64,000 bases of DNA from Mesorhizobium sp. ZC-5 (GTDB lineage: Bacteria > Pseudomonadota > Alphaproteobacteria > Rhizobiales > Rhizobiaceae): positions 1 to 64,000 of the forward strand of contig NZ_JAOWPT010000003.1 in NCBI RefSeq assembly GCF_025753855.1. Direction: 5' to 3'. Under the pieces are notes generated by a model. That model was not told the origin of the DNA, did no database searches, and saw nothing but the letters and a program-made list of their open reading frames with translations. Numbering within the stretch: position 1 is the stretch's first letter; each line of letters starts with the position of its first letter. A program made the position numbers and the translations under genes. Below, piece after piece: positions 18,510 to 27,765 of the stretch.

Positions 18510-19676
18510 ATGACTGCTTGTATCGTCGGATGGGCGCATTCGCGCTTCGGGAAACTCGAAGGCGAGACGCTGGAATCGCTGATCGTCGGCGTCGCTCGCG
18601 ATGCCATGGAACATGCCGGCATCGGTCCCGACGACGTCGACGAGATCGTACTCGGCCATTTCAATGCCGGTTTTTCGGCGCAGGATTTTACCGCCAGCCT
18701 GGTGCTCCAGGCGGACGACCGCTTGCGTTTCAAGCCGGCCACCCGCGTCGAAAACGCTTGCGCCACCGGCTCTGCGGCGGTTCGCCAGGGCATCCGCTCG
18801 ATCGATGCCAAGGCGTCGCGCATCGTTCTGGTGGTCGGCGCCGAGCAGATGACGACGACGCCCGGCCCCGAGATCGGCAAGAACCTGCTGCGCGCCTCCT
18901 ATCTCCCGGAGGACGGCGATATTCCGGCAGGCTTTGCCGGTGTCTTCGGCAAGATCGCCGACGCCTATTTCCAGCGTTATGGCGACCAGTCTGACGCATT
19001 GGCAGCGATTGCCGCGAAGAACCACAAGAACGGCGTCGACAATCCCTACGCGCAGATGCGCAAGGATCTCGGCTACGATTTCTGCCGCCAGGAGAGCGAG
19101 AAGAACCCCTTCGTCGCCGGACCGCTGAAGCGCACCGATTGTTCGCTGGTCTCGGATGGCGCGGCGGCCATCGTGCTGGCCGACACGTCCACGGCGCTTT
19201 CCATGAAACGCGCCGTCGCCTTCCGCGCCAATGAGCATGTGCAGGACTTTTTGCCGATGTCGAAGCGCGACATCCTTCTGTTCGAAGGCTGCGAGCAGGG
19301 CTGGACCCGTGCGCTGAAAAACGCCGGCGTGACGCTCGACGACCTCTCCTTTGTTGAGACGCATGACTGCTTCACCATCGCCGAGCTGATCGAATACGAG
19401 GCGATGGGACTGGCCAAGCGGGGCGAGGGCGCCAAGATCGTCGCCGAGGGCCAGACCGCCAGGGATGGCCGCCTGCCGGTCAATCCATCCGGCGGCCTCA
19501 AGGCCAAGGGCCATCCCATCGGCGCCACCGGCGTTTCCATGCACGCGCTGACCGCCATGCAACTCACCGGCGAGGCCGGCGGCATCCAGGTGCCGAACGC
19601 GAAACTCGGCGGCATCTTCAACATGGGCGGTGCCGCGGTCGCCAACTACGTGTCGATCCTCGAGCGTATCAAATGA
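18510..19676 (+). CDS. Thiolase family protein (acetyl-CoA acetyltransferase-like)
   Basis: A 388-residue thiolase-fold enzyme of the SCP2/acetyl-CoA acetyltransferase-like branch. The acyl-accepting cysteine is in ENACATGSAA (C84), the ETHDCFT block replaces the NEAF motif of classical thiolases, and GGLKAKGHPIGATG carries the conserved histidine. It should condense or cleave acyl-CoA thioesters; the substrate is unknown. GGAG precedes the ATG. The stop overlaps the start of the following SDR gene by ATGA, so the two probably act in one fatty-acid or ketoacyl-CoA pathway. Confidence 0.9.
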   Translation: MTACIVGWAHSRFGKLEGETLESLIVGVARDAMEHAGIGPDDVDEIVLGHFNAGFSAQDFTASLVLQADDRLRFKPATRVENACATGSAAVRQGIRSIDAKASRIVLVVGAEQMTTTPGPEIGKNLLRASYLPEDGDIPAGFAGVFGKIADAYFQRYGDQSDALAAIAAKNHKNGVDNPYAQMRKDLGYDFCRQESEKNPFVAGPLKRTDCSLVSDGAAAIVLADTSTALSMKRAVAFRANEHVQDFLPMSKRDILLFEGCEQGWTRALKNAGVTLDDLSFVETHDCFTIAELIEYEAMGLAKRGEGAKIVAEGQTARDGRLPVNPSGGLKAKGHPIGATGVSMHALTAMQLTGEAGGIQVPNAKLGGIFNMGGAAVANYVSILERIK

Positions 19677-20416
19677 AGCATTCCGCCGTCGTCACCGGTG
19701 GCGCTTCGGGTATCGGCCTCGCGGTCGCCGAACGCCTCCTCGACGACGGTTGGCCGGTCGCCATCGTCGATGCCGACGAGGATGCCCTGGCCCGCGCCGA
19801 GGATTCCTTCTCGGAAGAAAACGCCATCTTCCTCCAGGCCGACATCACCGACGAGGAGGAGGTGGCCGACGTCTTCGACCAGACCGTCGACCGCCTCGGC
19901 CTGATCGGCGGCCTCGTCAATTCTGCCGGCATTGCGCGCGACCTTTCCGCCGAAGAAACCAGCGCCGAACTTTTTCGCGAAATCCTCGACGTCAATCTCG
20001 TCGGCACCTTCATCTGCGCCAAGGCGGCGCTTGAACGCATGGGCGCGACGCTGTCGATCGTCAATATGGGCTCTGTTTCGGGGCTGCGGGCCAATCGCGG
20101 CCGCGTCGCCTATGGCGCCTCGAAGGCGGGTGTGAAGCTGCTGTCGGAGGTGCTGGCGCTGGAATATGGCAATCGCGGCGTCCGCGTGAATTGTGTAGCA
20201 CCCGGACCGATCCAGACGCCGATGATTGCCCGCCTGCATTCCGAGGAAGCCCGACGCGTCTGGCTGGGCCATGTGCCGCAGGGGCGATACGGCGAGCCGG
20301 AGGAGGTGGCGGCGGCCATCGCCTTCCTGCTGTCGCCGGAGGCAAGCTACATCAACGGCCATACTCTTGCCGTCGATGGCGGATTTCTGTCGACCGGCAT
20401 TCTCGCGGATGACTGA
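19673..20416 (+). CDS. Short-chain dehydrogenase/reductase
   Basis: A 247-residue classical SDR: cofactor motif TGGASGIG (residues 8-15), an aspartate after beta-2 (VDADED) that suggests NAD(H) preference, NSAG (83-86), catalytic serine region NMGSVSG, Y147-x3-K151, and the C-terminal DGGF. It is translationally coupled to the thiolase by a 4-base overlap. A 3-hydroxyacyl-CoA or similar alcohol substrate is plausible from context only. Confidence 0.9.
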   Translation: MKHSAVVTGGASGIGLAVAERLLDDGWPVAIVDADEDALARAEDSFSEENAIFLQADITDEEEVADVFDQTVDRLGLIGGLVNSAGIARDLSAEETSAELFREILDVNLVGTFICAKAALERMGATLSIVNMGSVSGLRANRGRVAYGASKAGVKLLSEVLALEYGNRGVRVNCVAPGPIQTPMIARLHSEEARRVWLGHVPQGRYGEPEEVAAAIAFLLSPEASYINGHTLAVDGGFLSTGILADD

Positions 20417-20518
20417 CCTCGACGGAACGGGAAAGATGTTGTGCATCAACAAGATAACGAGGGAACTCGAATCTGTTTGGAAAGCTGCTCGGCGCGGCCT
20501 GCTGACGGTGGCAAATCC

Positions 20519-21016
20519 ATGCATCTGAAGATTTTCGCCGCCGTTTCCATCGGCTTCGCAACGCTTGGCTGTGGAGCGGCACTTGCATTCGAAAAGCCGG
20601 AGGAGGTGGGAACGGAATTCTGCGCGGCCCGCGTCAAGGACGAGGAAACCCGGGTTCGCGCGCTGCTTTCGCCGTCTCTACTGAAGGTCATCGAGGAAGC
20701 CGAAGCGCGCAACGACGCGATTGCCAAGGGAGCGCCCGGCGACAAGCCACCGCTCGGCGACGGCATTCCTTACCAGGGATTTCCCGACCTTGCGCCGGTT
20801 TGCAAGGCAGGTCCGATCAAGGAGTTGTCGGGCCGGACGGCACTCGACATCAGCTATGCTTTTCCGGACGCGCCCGACGCCGGCTGGACCGACAGGCTGC
20901 TTCTGGTCTCGACGGACAAGGGCCTGCTGATCGACGATATCCTCTATCAGATACCAGCCAACCACACCGAGCAGATCGGCCTGAGAAGCGTGCTCTTCAA
21001 CGCCTTCGATCAGTAG
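20519..21016 (+). CDS. Secreted hypothetical protein
   Basis: A 165-residue protein from ATG 20519. Residues 1-29 form a signal peptide (hydrophobic AAVSIGFATLGCGAALA then FEKPEEV). The mature part contains EFCAAR and PVCKAG cysteines and strand-rich DRLLLVSTDKGLLIDDI, somewhat like small NTF2-like periplasmic proteins. Not recognised as a named family. It is downstream of the SDR gene with about 100 bases between, and convergent with the DUF3750 gene after 6 bases. Confidence 0.75.
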   Translation: MHLKIFAAVSIGFATLGCGAALAFEKPEEVGTEFCAARVKDEETRVRALLSPSLLKVIEEAEARNDAIAKGAPGDKPPLGDGIPYQGFPDLAPVCKAGPIKELSGRTALDISYAFPDAPDAGWTDRLLLVSTDKGLLIDDILYQIPANHTEQIGLRSVLFNAFDQ

Positions 21017-21022
21017 CGAAAC

Positions 21023-21772
21023 TCAATCAGCCGACGTGAGCGAAAGCCTGCCATAGGCGGGAATCTTGAACGCCGGGTTGAAGAGATCGAGGCCCGCGAC
21101 CAGTCCGAGAAAATGGATCTCGAAACCGCTGGTGGCGCCCAGCGCAAAGCCGAACAGGCCGCCGAAAGTCGCGTGCAGGTCTTTGGTCTGCCCGGACCAG
21201 TCGAGCGAAACGATTCCCGGCGCAAAGTCACGCCCCACCGCGTTCGGCGGCATCTGGCCGCCGAAGGCCGGTACCGAGCGCATGACATAAGCTACGAAGC
21301 TGTTCGAATTAGGCCCCGGCCAGATGTGGTAGTCGCCGCGTTTCGCATAGGGGTAGGACGCTATCGCCGCATCGACCTCGGGCATCAGTTTTTCAGCCGC
21401 CGCTCCGTGAACCTCGTGGATGATCACAGGCATGTTTGAATACCAGCGGCCGTCCGCAGCATAGGCATTCTTTCTGATAGGCAGCCCCCAGCCGACCTTG
21501 TCGAACCGCTCATATTCGTCTGCGCCCTTGCGCTTCAGCACGATCCAGCAGTGGAGCGAGAATGCACCCTTGAGCCCGCCGGTGCGGGCGCCAAGCACAT
21601 AGATCGCGGCGTCGCTGTCGGCACTGGCGGGCTTCAGCAGGCCGCTTCCTGTCCAGTCGGCGGAACGCCACGACGACGGGTGTTCCTGCAGTTTCCACCA
21701 GCCGGCGGTCGCCAGCGCCGGCAACAGGAAGATGATGCCGATTGCCAGAAGAAAACGCGCGACGAACCGCAT
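21023..21772 (-). CDS. DUF3750 domain-containing protein
   Basis: A 249-residue exported or membrane-anchored protein with an N-terminal hydrophobic segment (FLLAIGIIFLLPALA). Conserved family blocks include YVLGARTGGLKGAFSLH, VHGAAAEKLMPEVD and WPGPNSNSFVAYV. The HCW, NSNSF and ConsH residues resemble a papain-like or permuted NlpC-type layout, but activity is unknown. ATG 21772 has AAGGA upstream; an in-frame start at 21796 is less likely. Confidence 0.88.
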   Translation of the reverse strand: MRFVARFLLAIGIIFLLPALATAGWWKLQEHPSSWRSADWTGSGLLKPASADSDAAIYVLGARTGGLKGAFSLHCWIVLKRKGADEYERFDKVGWGLPIRKNAYAADGRWYSNMPVIIHEVHGAAAEKLMPEVDAAIASYPYAKRGDYHIWPGPNSNSFVAYVMRSVPAFGGQMPPNAVGRDFAPGIVSLDWSGQTKDLHATFGGLFGFALGATSGFEIHFLGLVAGLDLFNPAFKIPAYGRLSLTSAD

Positions 21773-21849
21773 TGCACGGAAATCCTTTGCCTTCACGCAC
21801 CCGAGCGAATAGGTGCATCGCCAGGAAGTCCAGGCATTTTGGTGAATCC

Positions 21850-22854
21850 ATGACCAACCCCGTCCTCGTCGAAGTTTTGCGCGGTGACATTGTCGAGAGC
21901 GTGCATCGCGGCTCGTTCGTCATCGCGGACGGCGATGGGAAATTAGCCCATGAGGTCGGTGATATCGAGATGCCGGTTTTCCCGCGCTCGGCGGTCAAGG
22001 CGATTCAGGCGCTGCCGCTGATCGAAACGGGCGCCGCCGACGCGTATGGCTTCGGCGACAAGGAGTTGGCGCTGGCTTGCGCCTCGCATTCCGGCGAGGT
22101 CCGCCATGCCGAACTGGCGAAAGCCATGCTGGCCAAAGCGGGTCTGGATGAAACCGCGCTCGAATGCGGCTCGCACTGGCCGCTGGGCCACGACGCAACG
22201 GTTGCTTTGGCCCGCACTGGATCCAGCCCGAGCCAGTTGCACAACAACTGTTCTGGCAAGCACGCGGGTTTTCTCTGCGTCTGCTGCTATGAGGGAATCG
22301 ATCATCAAGGCTATGTCGGCATTGAACACAGGTTCCAGCAGCTTGTCCGTGAGACCATGGAGCAGGTCACCGGCGCGAAGCACGGTGAGGACAACGCCGC
22401 CGTCGACGGCTGCGCCATCCCGACCTATGCGGTGCCGCTGAAGAGCCTCGCCGTGGGTTTCGCAAGGATGACGACCGGAAACGGCCTCGCGCCTGAACGC
22501 GCGAAAGCCGCGAAACGCCTGATGTCGGCCTGCATGGCCGAGCCGTTTTACGTGGCCGGCACCGGCCGCGCCTGCACCAGGCTGATGGAAGCCGCGCCGG
22601 GCCGGATCTTCGTCAAGACAGGTGCCGAAGGCGTTTTCTGCGCGGCAATTCCCGAACTTGGCCTGGGTATCGCCCTGAAATGCGAGGACGGTGCAGGCCG
22701 TGCCGCCGAAATCACGATTTCGGCGATTCTGGCGGAGTTTTTCGCGAAAGACGAAGCTGTTTTCACGAAATTGAACGCACTTTCGCGGCCGGTGGTGGAA
22801 AACCGCAAGGGCGAAGCGGTTGGGGTCATGCGGCCGGTGAGTGTGCTTGGATAG
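21850..22854 (+). CDS. L-asparaginase, Rhizobium etli type
   Basis: A 334-residue asparaginase of the class first described in R. etli, unrelated to the E. coli enzymes. It hydrolyses asparagine to aspartate and ammonia in the cytosol. The key residues known from the R. etli structures are all present with an offset of one: the Ser/Lys pair in PRSAVKAIQ (S47, K50), NNCSGKHAG (C134, K137) and the third cysteine in DGCAIP (C188); the cysteines and lysine form the zinc site. It starts at ATG 21850, divergent from DUF3750, with a rather weak ribosome site. No ansP or ansR-like neighbour is seen, so it appears to be a stand-alone gene. Confidence 0.93.
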   Translation: MTNPVLVEVLRGDIVESVHRGSFVIADGDGKLAHEVGDIEMPVFPRSAVKAIQALPLIETGAADAYGFGDKELALACASHSGEVRHAELAKAMLAKAGLDETALECGSHWPLGHDATVALARTGSSPSQLHNNCSGKHAGFLCVCCYEGIDHQGYVGIEHRFQQLVRETMEQVTGAKHGEDNAAVDGCAIPTYAVPLKSLAVGFARMTTGNGLAPERAKAAKRLMSACMAEPFYVAGTGRACTRLMEAAPGRIFVKTGAEGVFCAAIPELGLGIALKCEDGAGRAAEITISAILAEFFAKDEAVFTKLNALSRPVVENRKGEAVGVMRPVSVLG

Positions 22855-22887
22855 AAGCTGCCTGTATCCTGACCAGTGCGCCGATGC

Positions 22888-24273
22888 TCAACTCACATGA
22901 TTTCGCTCGACCGTCAGATTGGCGAAGCCGCTTTTCTCGAGTGACGCGAGATCGCCGGTCGCGGGTTTTGCCCAGCGATGGCCGATAATGGCGCCGTTCT
23001 TGGCGTCGTCGATCACATTGTCGGAAATGACCGCCGAGCCGGTACCTTCGACAACGGAAATGCCGATGCCGGTGCCGGACTTGCGGATGACATTGCCTGT
23101 CGCCACGACGTTGCGCATGAAAGCGCCCCAGCCGATGTTCATGCCGTAGCGCGGTGCGTTCTCGATGACATTGCCGGTGACCGCGCAATCGGCCTCGACG
23201 GAAATGCCGACACCGAATCCGGGCGGGTCGGGCTGGTAGGGGCCATCGGTCGACAGGTTGCGGATGATGTTGGCAGAACACACGCCCATGCGGCCGCCAC
23301 TGTCCATGTTGACGATTGAAATGCCGTTGGCGGCGCCGTCGACGATGTTGGCATTGATAACGGCGCCTTCGAAGGCGAATTCGGCGTAGATCGCGGTTTC
23401 GCCAGAGCGCATGCAGGAGTTGCCGCCGATCTGGATGTTGCTGGAGCTGTTGGCGCGGACCGCGGAAAAAGCGCAATCCGCGATGGTGTTATTGGCGATC
23501 GCCACACTGTTGGCGCGGAAGGCATTGATGCCGTTGCCGTTCTGGCCGGTGCCGCCAGCACGCGCAAGGATGCGCTCTATGCGATTGCCGAAGATCATGG
23601 TGCCGTCATCGGCGATCTGCCAGCGATGCGCGAGGATGCCGGCGTTGCCGCAGTCGGAGACCATGTTGGTCAGAATCTGCAGCTTGCCGGCTTCGACGGA
23701 GTAGATGCCGGCGTCGGCGGCGCCGCTGATTTCGGAGCGCTCGATGCGTCCGGAGACGCGTTCGAGCGAAATTCCGTTCTTGCCACTGCCCATGATGCGG
23801 CAATTGTCGATGACGAGATGCTGGACGCGGCGAAGGTCGAGCAGCCCTTGCGCGTGGTCGCCGATCCAGCGGTTGGCGCCGTCGATGACCAGCCCGGACA
23901 ATTCGATATGTTCGGCATCCTCGGCGGCAAACAGATGTCCGTCGCCACCATAGATGATGCGGGTGGCGCCTGGCACGCCGGTGAGGCGCAGATGGCGCGG
24001 CAATGTCAGGTTGGAGACGACGTAGGTGCCGGGCGGCAGGAATAAGGGCATGTCCTGGTTGCCGGCTTTTTCCAGCATGCGCGCGAAAATCCTGCTCTGG
24101 TCGTCGAGCGCGCCCGGCCGGGCGCCGAGATCCGTCGCATCGATCGAGCCGCGCATCGCCGCAGCCTGGATGCCGGGCAGGTTTGCCGCATGGACGGCGG
24201 AGGGAACCGTCAATCCCGCAACGGCGAAGCCCGCGGTCTGTCTGAGGAAACGGCGTCTGTTCAGCATTGGCAC
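22888..24273 (-). CDS. Tat-exported right-handed beta-helix repeat protein (TIGR03808-like)
   Basis: A 461-residue protein with a Tat signal: RRRFLRQTAGFAVAG followed by an AVHA cleavage site. The mature part is a pectate-lyase-like parallel beta-helix with many short coil repeats (ISGNVIDDA-like units: VIFGNRIERI, VINANIVDGAANGISI, VVATGNVIRKSG). The family TIGR03808 was defined on such alphaproteobacterial Tat substrates; no enzyme activity is established. GTG 24273 has AGGA at better spacing than ATG 24267. It is divergent from the gre-like gene. Confidence 0.88.
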   Translation of the reverse strand: MPMLNRRRFLRQTAGFAVAGLTVPSAVHAANLPGIQAAAMRGSIDATDLGARPGALDDQSRIFARMLEKAGNQDMPLFLPPGTYVVSNLTLPRHLRLTGVPGATRIIYGGDGHLFAAEDAEHIELSGLVIDGANRWIGDHAQGLLDLRRVQHLVIDNCRIMGSGKNGISLERVSGRIERSEISGAADAGIYSVEAGKLQILTNMVSDCGNAGILAHRWQIADDGTMIFGNRIERILARAGGTGQNGNGINAFRANSVAIANNTIADCAFSAVRANSSSNIQIGGNSCMRSGETAIYAEFAFEGAVINANIVDGAANGISIVNMDSGGRMGVCSANIIRNLSTDGPYQPDPPGFGVGISVEADCAVTGNVIENAPRYGMNIGWGAFMRNVVATGNVIRKSGTGIGISVVEGTGSAVISDNVIDDAKNGAIIGHRWAKPATGDLASLEKSGFANLTVERNHVS

Positions 24274-24385
24274 AGTTCATCCTGCTCAGGCATGAAGCTG
24301 GCAGGATTTGTGCCACAGGATCGGTGACCTTTCTGGGTCGGCTAAATGCCTTGTGCTGGGACGCCTGGGGGCCTACGTTTCCTTT

Positions 24386-24874
24386 ATGAGCAGAGCTTTC
24401 ACCCGCGAAGACGACAGCGAAAACGCCATCTCGGACATCGGCGAGCGTCCGGTCAGCCAGCATCGCAACCTTGTCACCGAAAACGGCCTCGCCGCCATCG
24501 ATGCCGAAGTCGCCACGCTGCGTGCTGAACTTGGCAAGGCGGAGGCCGAAGGAAGCAGGGAACGCATCGCGCTGGTTTCACGCGATCTGCGCTACTGGAA
24601 CGCCCGGCGGGAAAACGCCGAGTTGTCTGTGCCCGATCCCGACAGTTCGGTGGTGCGTTTCGGAATGAGCGTCACGATCGAAGATGATGACGGTCACAAG
24701 AACACATGGAAGATTGTCGGCGAGGATGAGGCCGATGCAGCCCACGGCAAGATTTCCCATTCCTCGCCGATGGCCATTGCATTGTTTGGCAAGTCCGTCG
24801 GCGATCTGGCCACAGTCAACGGCAGGGAATGGGAGATCGTTGAAATGACCGCGAACGGCGGTTCGCGGAGCTAA
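24386..24874 (+). CDS. GreA/GreB-family elongation factor-like protein
   Basis: A 162-residue protein with an N-terminal helical region (residues about 28-80, coiled-coil likely) and a GreA/GreB-type C-terminal FKBP-like domain: VRFGMSVTIEDDDG, WKIVGEDEAD, HGKISHSSPMAIALFGKSVGD. Gre factors stimulate transcript cleavage in backtracked RNA polymerase. The coiled-coil tip acids cannot be judged by eye, so it may be a GreA-like paralogue (Rnk-type) and not the housekeeping factor. A degenerate copy of its 3' end lies at 27632-27759, on the other side of the cyclase-fecR operon. Confidence 0.85.
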   Translation: MSRAFTREDDSENAISDIGERPVSQHRNLVTENGLAAIDAEVATLRAELGKAEAEGSRERIALVSRDLRYWNARRENAELSVPDPDSSVVRFGMSVTIEDDDGHKNTWKIVGEDEADAAHGKISHSSPMAIALFGKSVGDLATVNGREWEIVEMTANGGSRS

Positions 24875-24950
24875 GCGTCGGTCGCTCCGTCGGTTCACAA
24901 ATCCCAGCGGCGAGCTTCAACAGAGCGACCTCTGCCTCACAATCCGCTAC

Positions 24951-26825
24951 TCAGGGGATGGACGGGCTTCGCCAGAGCCAGACCGCGAGTGAGCCGGCCC
25001 GGCCACGGATTGGCGTCTCCATAGGTCCTGAAAGAGAGCCCGCCTTGTAGAACTCGCAGGTGCGACCGGCGGCTTGGAGCAATTCTTCGCTGGCGGCGAC
25101 TTCAACGCCCTGACCAGCCGCGACCTCCATCAAGCGGCTGGCGATGTTGACCGTGTCGCCCGTAGCAGCAATGTGTTGATGGCTGCCGCCGCCCAATCTC
25201 GACGCAACGATCGTGCCGAAATGGGCGCCAATCTTGAAGCCGATGCGTGAGGCAGTCGATTCCGGCAGCGAAGCGAGCCATGCCGTGGTGCGATCGGAGA
25301 GGCCGACACAGCAGCGGGCTGCGTCGAAAGCATCGTGCGGCGAAGATTGAGGCAGGCCAAACAGGATCATGGCGCCGTCACCCATAAAACTCGATATCAC
25401 GCCCCCGCAACCGACGACGACCTTGTCGATGAGCGCGTGAAACTCGTTCAACAGGTCGCGCGTCGCACCCGGCCCCAGCGTTTCGCTCAATCCGGTGAAT
25501 CCGGAAATGTCTACGAAAACGACTGCCGCGTCCTGCCGAACGGGTTGGGATAAAAAATCGGGATGCCTCGCCAGCCATTTCTGCAGCCCGGGCGCGTGAA
25601 ACTGCTGCAGCAGGGTACTTTGGTCGGCGAAATACTGCGCACGTCGCCTGCCCAACCAGAGCTGCACTGCACCGAAGAGAATCGCTGGCGGTCCCGCGGC
25701 GGTCATCGGCAGTGCCAAGCTCAGCCAGATGCCTTGCACAAACGCTGCCACATTGAACGCCAGCCAGGCCGCAATGACAACGGCGATCAGCGCAAGGCTG
25801 ATCGCGCTGCGGCGCCACGCTAGCAGACCGACGAGAAGCATGGGAAGAACCACGGCGAACGCGGCATCGGCGCGACGGACCTGCCTGTCGCGTATGATGC
25901 CGTCGCCAGTGGTCAAGTTGGCAATTACCGTGGAAACGACTTCGACGCCGGGAAGAATGGAATCGAACGGAGTCGGAAAGACATCACCACCACCGGTTAC
26001 CGTGGCCCCGATGACCACGATATGGTCCTTTATGCTGTCGGGAGGCAATCGGCCGTCAAGCGCGACAGAGGCGCTGAGTGTCCGTATCGTGCCGCGCGGT
26101 CCATAAAAGCTCACCGGAAGAACATGGCCGAAATCGGTTCTCACCGCTCGCTCGCCAAGCAGCAAGCGGTCTGCCTCGACCACCGGGTCTTCGCCTGTCG
26201 CCACGGCGGCGACGCGCAGTGGAAGCGACGCTTCGATCCGGTCGCCGGACCTGAATAGCATGGGCATGAAACGCGGTGATCCGGTCCGGTCCGCAGCCAC
26301 GTTGACCACACCGACCGCGGCGACGTTCGCAAATGTTTCCAACGGCAGCAGAAACCTGTCGGCGTTGGGCAACAAGGCGGCGGGATTATCGCCTGCCGCC
26401 GATATCCGTTGCTCACCCTCGGCAAAAACCGCTGCCGCTGCGATCACGCTGCGCCTCGCGCCAAGCGCTTGCGCCAGTGCCCGATCTTCGCTCTCAGGTC
26501 CCGGATCGACCAGCAATATGTCGACAACCACGGCCTTCGGCTCAAGGCGTCCAACGGCGTCGATTATCCGGGCGAGGGTGGCGCGCGGTAACGGATAGCC
26601 GCCGGCACGGCCGACCGCATCGTCGTCTATCGCGATAATGGTGATTGAATCGGGAGCTTGCCTCTTGCCCCGGATGAGCGTGCGAATATCGGTCATCGTC
26701 GCTTCGACGCGCTCGAGGAACCAGATATCGCCGCGCGCATGACCGAAACCCAGCGCGGCACCCCAAAGCCCGGCCAGCACGATCGCGATCAGCGTCTGGA
26801 GCGTGCGGCCCTTCGGGAGCCTCAT
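24951..26825 (-). CDS. CHASE2 domain adenylate/guanylate cyclase
   Basis: A 624-residue membrane sensor. After an N-terminal membrane segment (residues about 8-27) comes a periplasmic CHASE2 domain (about 35-325; IDDDAVGRAGGYPLPR, AVVVDILLVDPG, VVIGATVTGGGD), three membrane segments (about 335-415), and a class III nucleotide cyclase domain (about 445-600) with VVFVDISGFTGLSE, FMGDGAMILFG and ATGDTVNIASRL. The metal-binding aspartates (in VDIS and GDGA) are present, so it should make cAMP (or cGMP). The ATG overlaps the fecR-like stop by ATGA, so the sensed signal is probably linked to the FecR protein. Confidence 0.93.
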   Translation of the reverse strand: MRLPKGRTLQTLIAIVLAGLWGAALGFGHARGDIWFLERVEATMTDIRTLIRGKRQAPDSITIIAIDDDAVGRAGGYPLPRATLARIIDAVGRLEPKAVVVDILLVDPGPESEDRALAQALGARRSVIAAAAVFAEGEQRISAAGDNPAALLPNADRFLLPLETFANVAAVGVVNVAADRTGSPRFMPMLFRSGDRIEASLPLRVAAVATGEDPVVEADRLLLGERAVRTDFGHVLPVSFYGPRGTIRTLSASVALDGRLPPDSIKDHIVVIGATVTGGGDVFPTPFDSILPGVEVVSTVIANLTTGDGIIRDRQVRRADAAFAVVLPMLLVGLLAWRRSAISLALIAVVIAAWLAFNVAAFVQGIWLSLALPMTAAGPPAILFGAVQLWLGRRRAQYFADQSTLLQQFHAPGLQKWLARHPDFLSQPVRQDAAVVFVDISGFTGLSETLGPGATRDLLNEFHALIDKVVVGCGGVISSFMGDGAMILFGLPQSSPHDAFDAARCCVGLSDRTTAWLASLPESTASRIGFKIGAHFGTIVASRLGGGSHQHIAATGDTVNIASRLMEVAAGQGVEVAASEELLQAAGRTCEFYKAGSLSGPMETPIRGRAGSLAVWLWRSPSIP

Positions 26826-27367
26826 TGGCCGAGGCGGGCAAGCAGGGCCGCAGCACGGGCCGGCGGCCAACGCCGAACGGTAAGCGGCGCGGTTCCGGGT
26901 TCCACGTCGACGCCTTCGCCTGGCCCAAGCACGACAGCCGCGCTTGCTGACGGCCTTTGTACCGACACGCGGCCCCTGACGACGAATACCGAGGTTTTGC
27001 CAGCAGCGGTGTCAACCGCCCATCTCGTGCCGCGCACCGCGGCGATGGCTTGAGGGGTGATCACCTGGAAGCCGGAGCCCGATCGGCCTTCGGGTGCGTC
27101 GACCAGCAGGGCCTTGCGCTGCAACCTGACGGCATCGACGCTGCCGTCCCCATCGCGGTCGACAAGTGAATAGCGTGCACCGGCTTCGGGAGTGATCGCC
27201 AGACCATCGCGACAGCGCAGAACAGTCTGTGAAGCGCCCACGCGTTCCAGCACGCAGCCAAACATATTCGACTGCGACCAGGCAACATCCGCGCCGGACA
27301 GGCCGGACAAGCACAGGCTCAATAGAAACACAGCAGCGTTGCGGAACGTTTGCGCCGACAAGATCAT
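26822..27367 (-). CDS. FecR-domain periplasmic protein
   Basis: A 181-residue protein with an N-terminal signal peptide (about residues 1-32, ending VAWSQS) and a FecR-like domain: TPQAIAAVRGTRWAVDTAAGKTSVFVVRGRVSV and LGPGEGVDVEPG in separated blocks. It lacks the cytoplasmic anti-sigma part of true FecR. Pairing with a CHASE2 cyclase in one operon (4-base overlap) is a recurring arrangement, and a role as periplasmic co-sensor is inferred from it. There is also a DRDGDGSVDA calcium-loop-like stretch. Confidence 0.9.
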   Translation of the reverse strand: MILSAQTFRNAAVFLLSLCLSGLSGADVAWSQSNMFGCVLERVGASQTVLRCRDGLAITPEAGARYSLVDRDGDGSVDAVRLQRKALLVDAPEGRSGSGFQVITPQAIAAVRGTRWAVDTAAGKTSVFVVRGRVSVQRPSASAAVVLGPGEGVDVEPGTAPLTVRRWPPARAAALLARLGQ

Positions 27368-27631
27368 AAAGGTTCTCCTTGATGCACCCGCCTTGCGAAC
27401 GAAGTTTTTTTAATGCTTCCCCAGAGTAAAGCCAATGCGGCGGTGCCGAATTTCCTGAAATGATCGAGACACGGATTTGATTTACGAGCGAATATGCGGA
27501 CGGCTCATGGTCTTTGCTCGGTTGAATCGTTCATCTTCAGCAACAGCGCGATGACTGGATTGTCGCGACAACCGGTTCGCATCCCGCCCGTCGGGAAGAC
27601 GCTACGGCCCGTCAGGAACACCATTTGTCTG
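27368..27631. other. Promoter region of fecR-cyclase operon
   Basis: An A+T-rich leader upstream of the fecR-like gene (about 27380-27500) followed by non-coding sequence leading into a gre gene remnant. No intact gene is visible. Confidence 0.5.
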
Positions 27632-27759
27632 GATGCGGCCCACGGCAGATCTACCATTCCTCGCTGATGGCGATCGCGTTCGGTAATTCCGTCGGCGATC
27701 GGGCCACGGTCAACGGCAAGGAATGGGAGATCGTCAGCCTGGGCCTGGCAGCCGACTGA
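27632..27759 (+). pseudogene. Degenerate 3' fragment of a gre-like gene
   Basis: The fragment aligns by eye with the 3' part of the gre-like gene at 24386-24874 (from about 24734). Shared stretches include CCGTCGGCGAT, GGAATGGGAGATCGT and GATGC-GCCCACGGCA. A single-base deletion after CCCACGGCA and a 3-base deletion later break the frame at its 5' end; the last part still reads VNGKEWEIVSLGL and ends in TGA at 27757-27759. Nothing of the N-terminal half is recognisable. It is a dead partial duplicate. Confidence 0.75.
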
Positions 27760-27765
27760 TCGATA

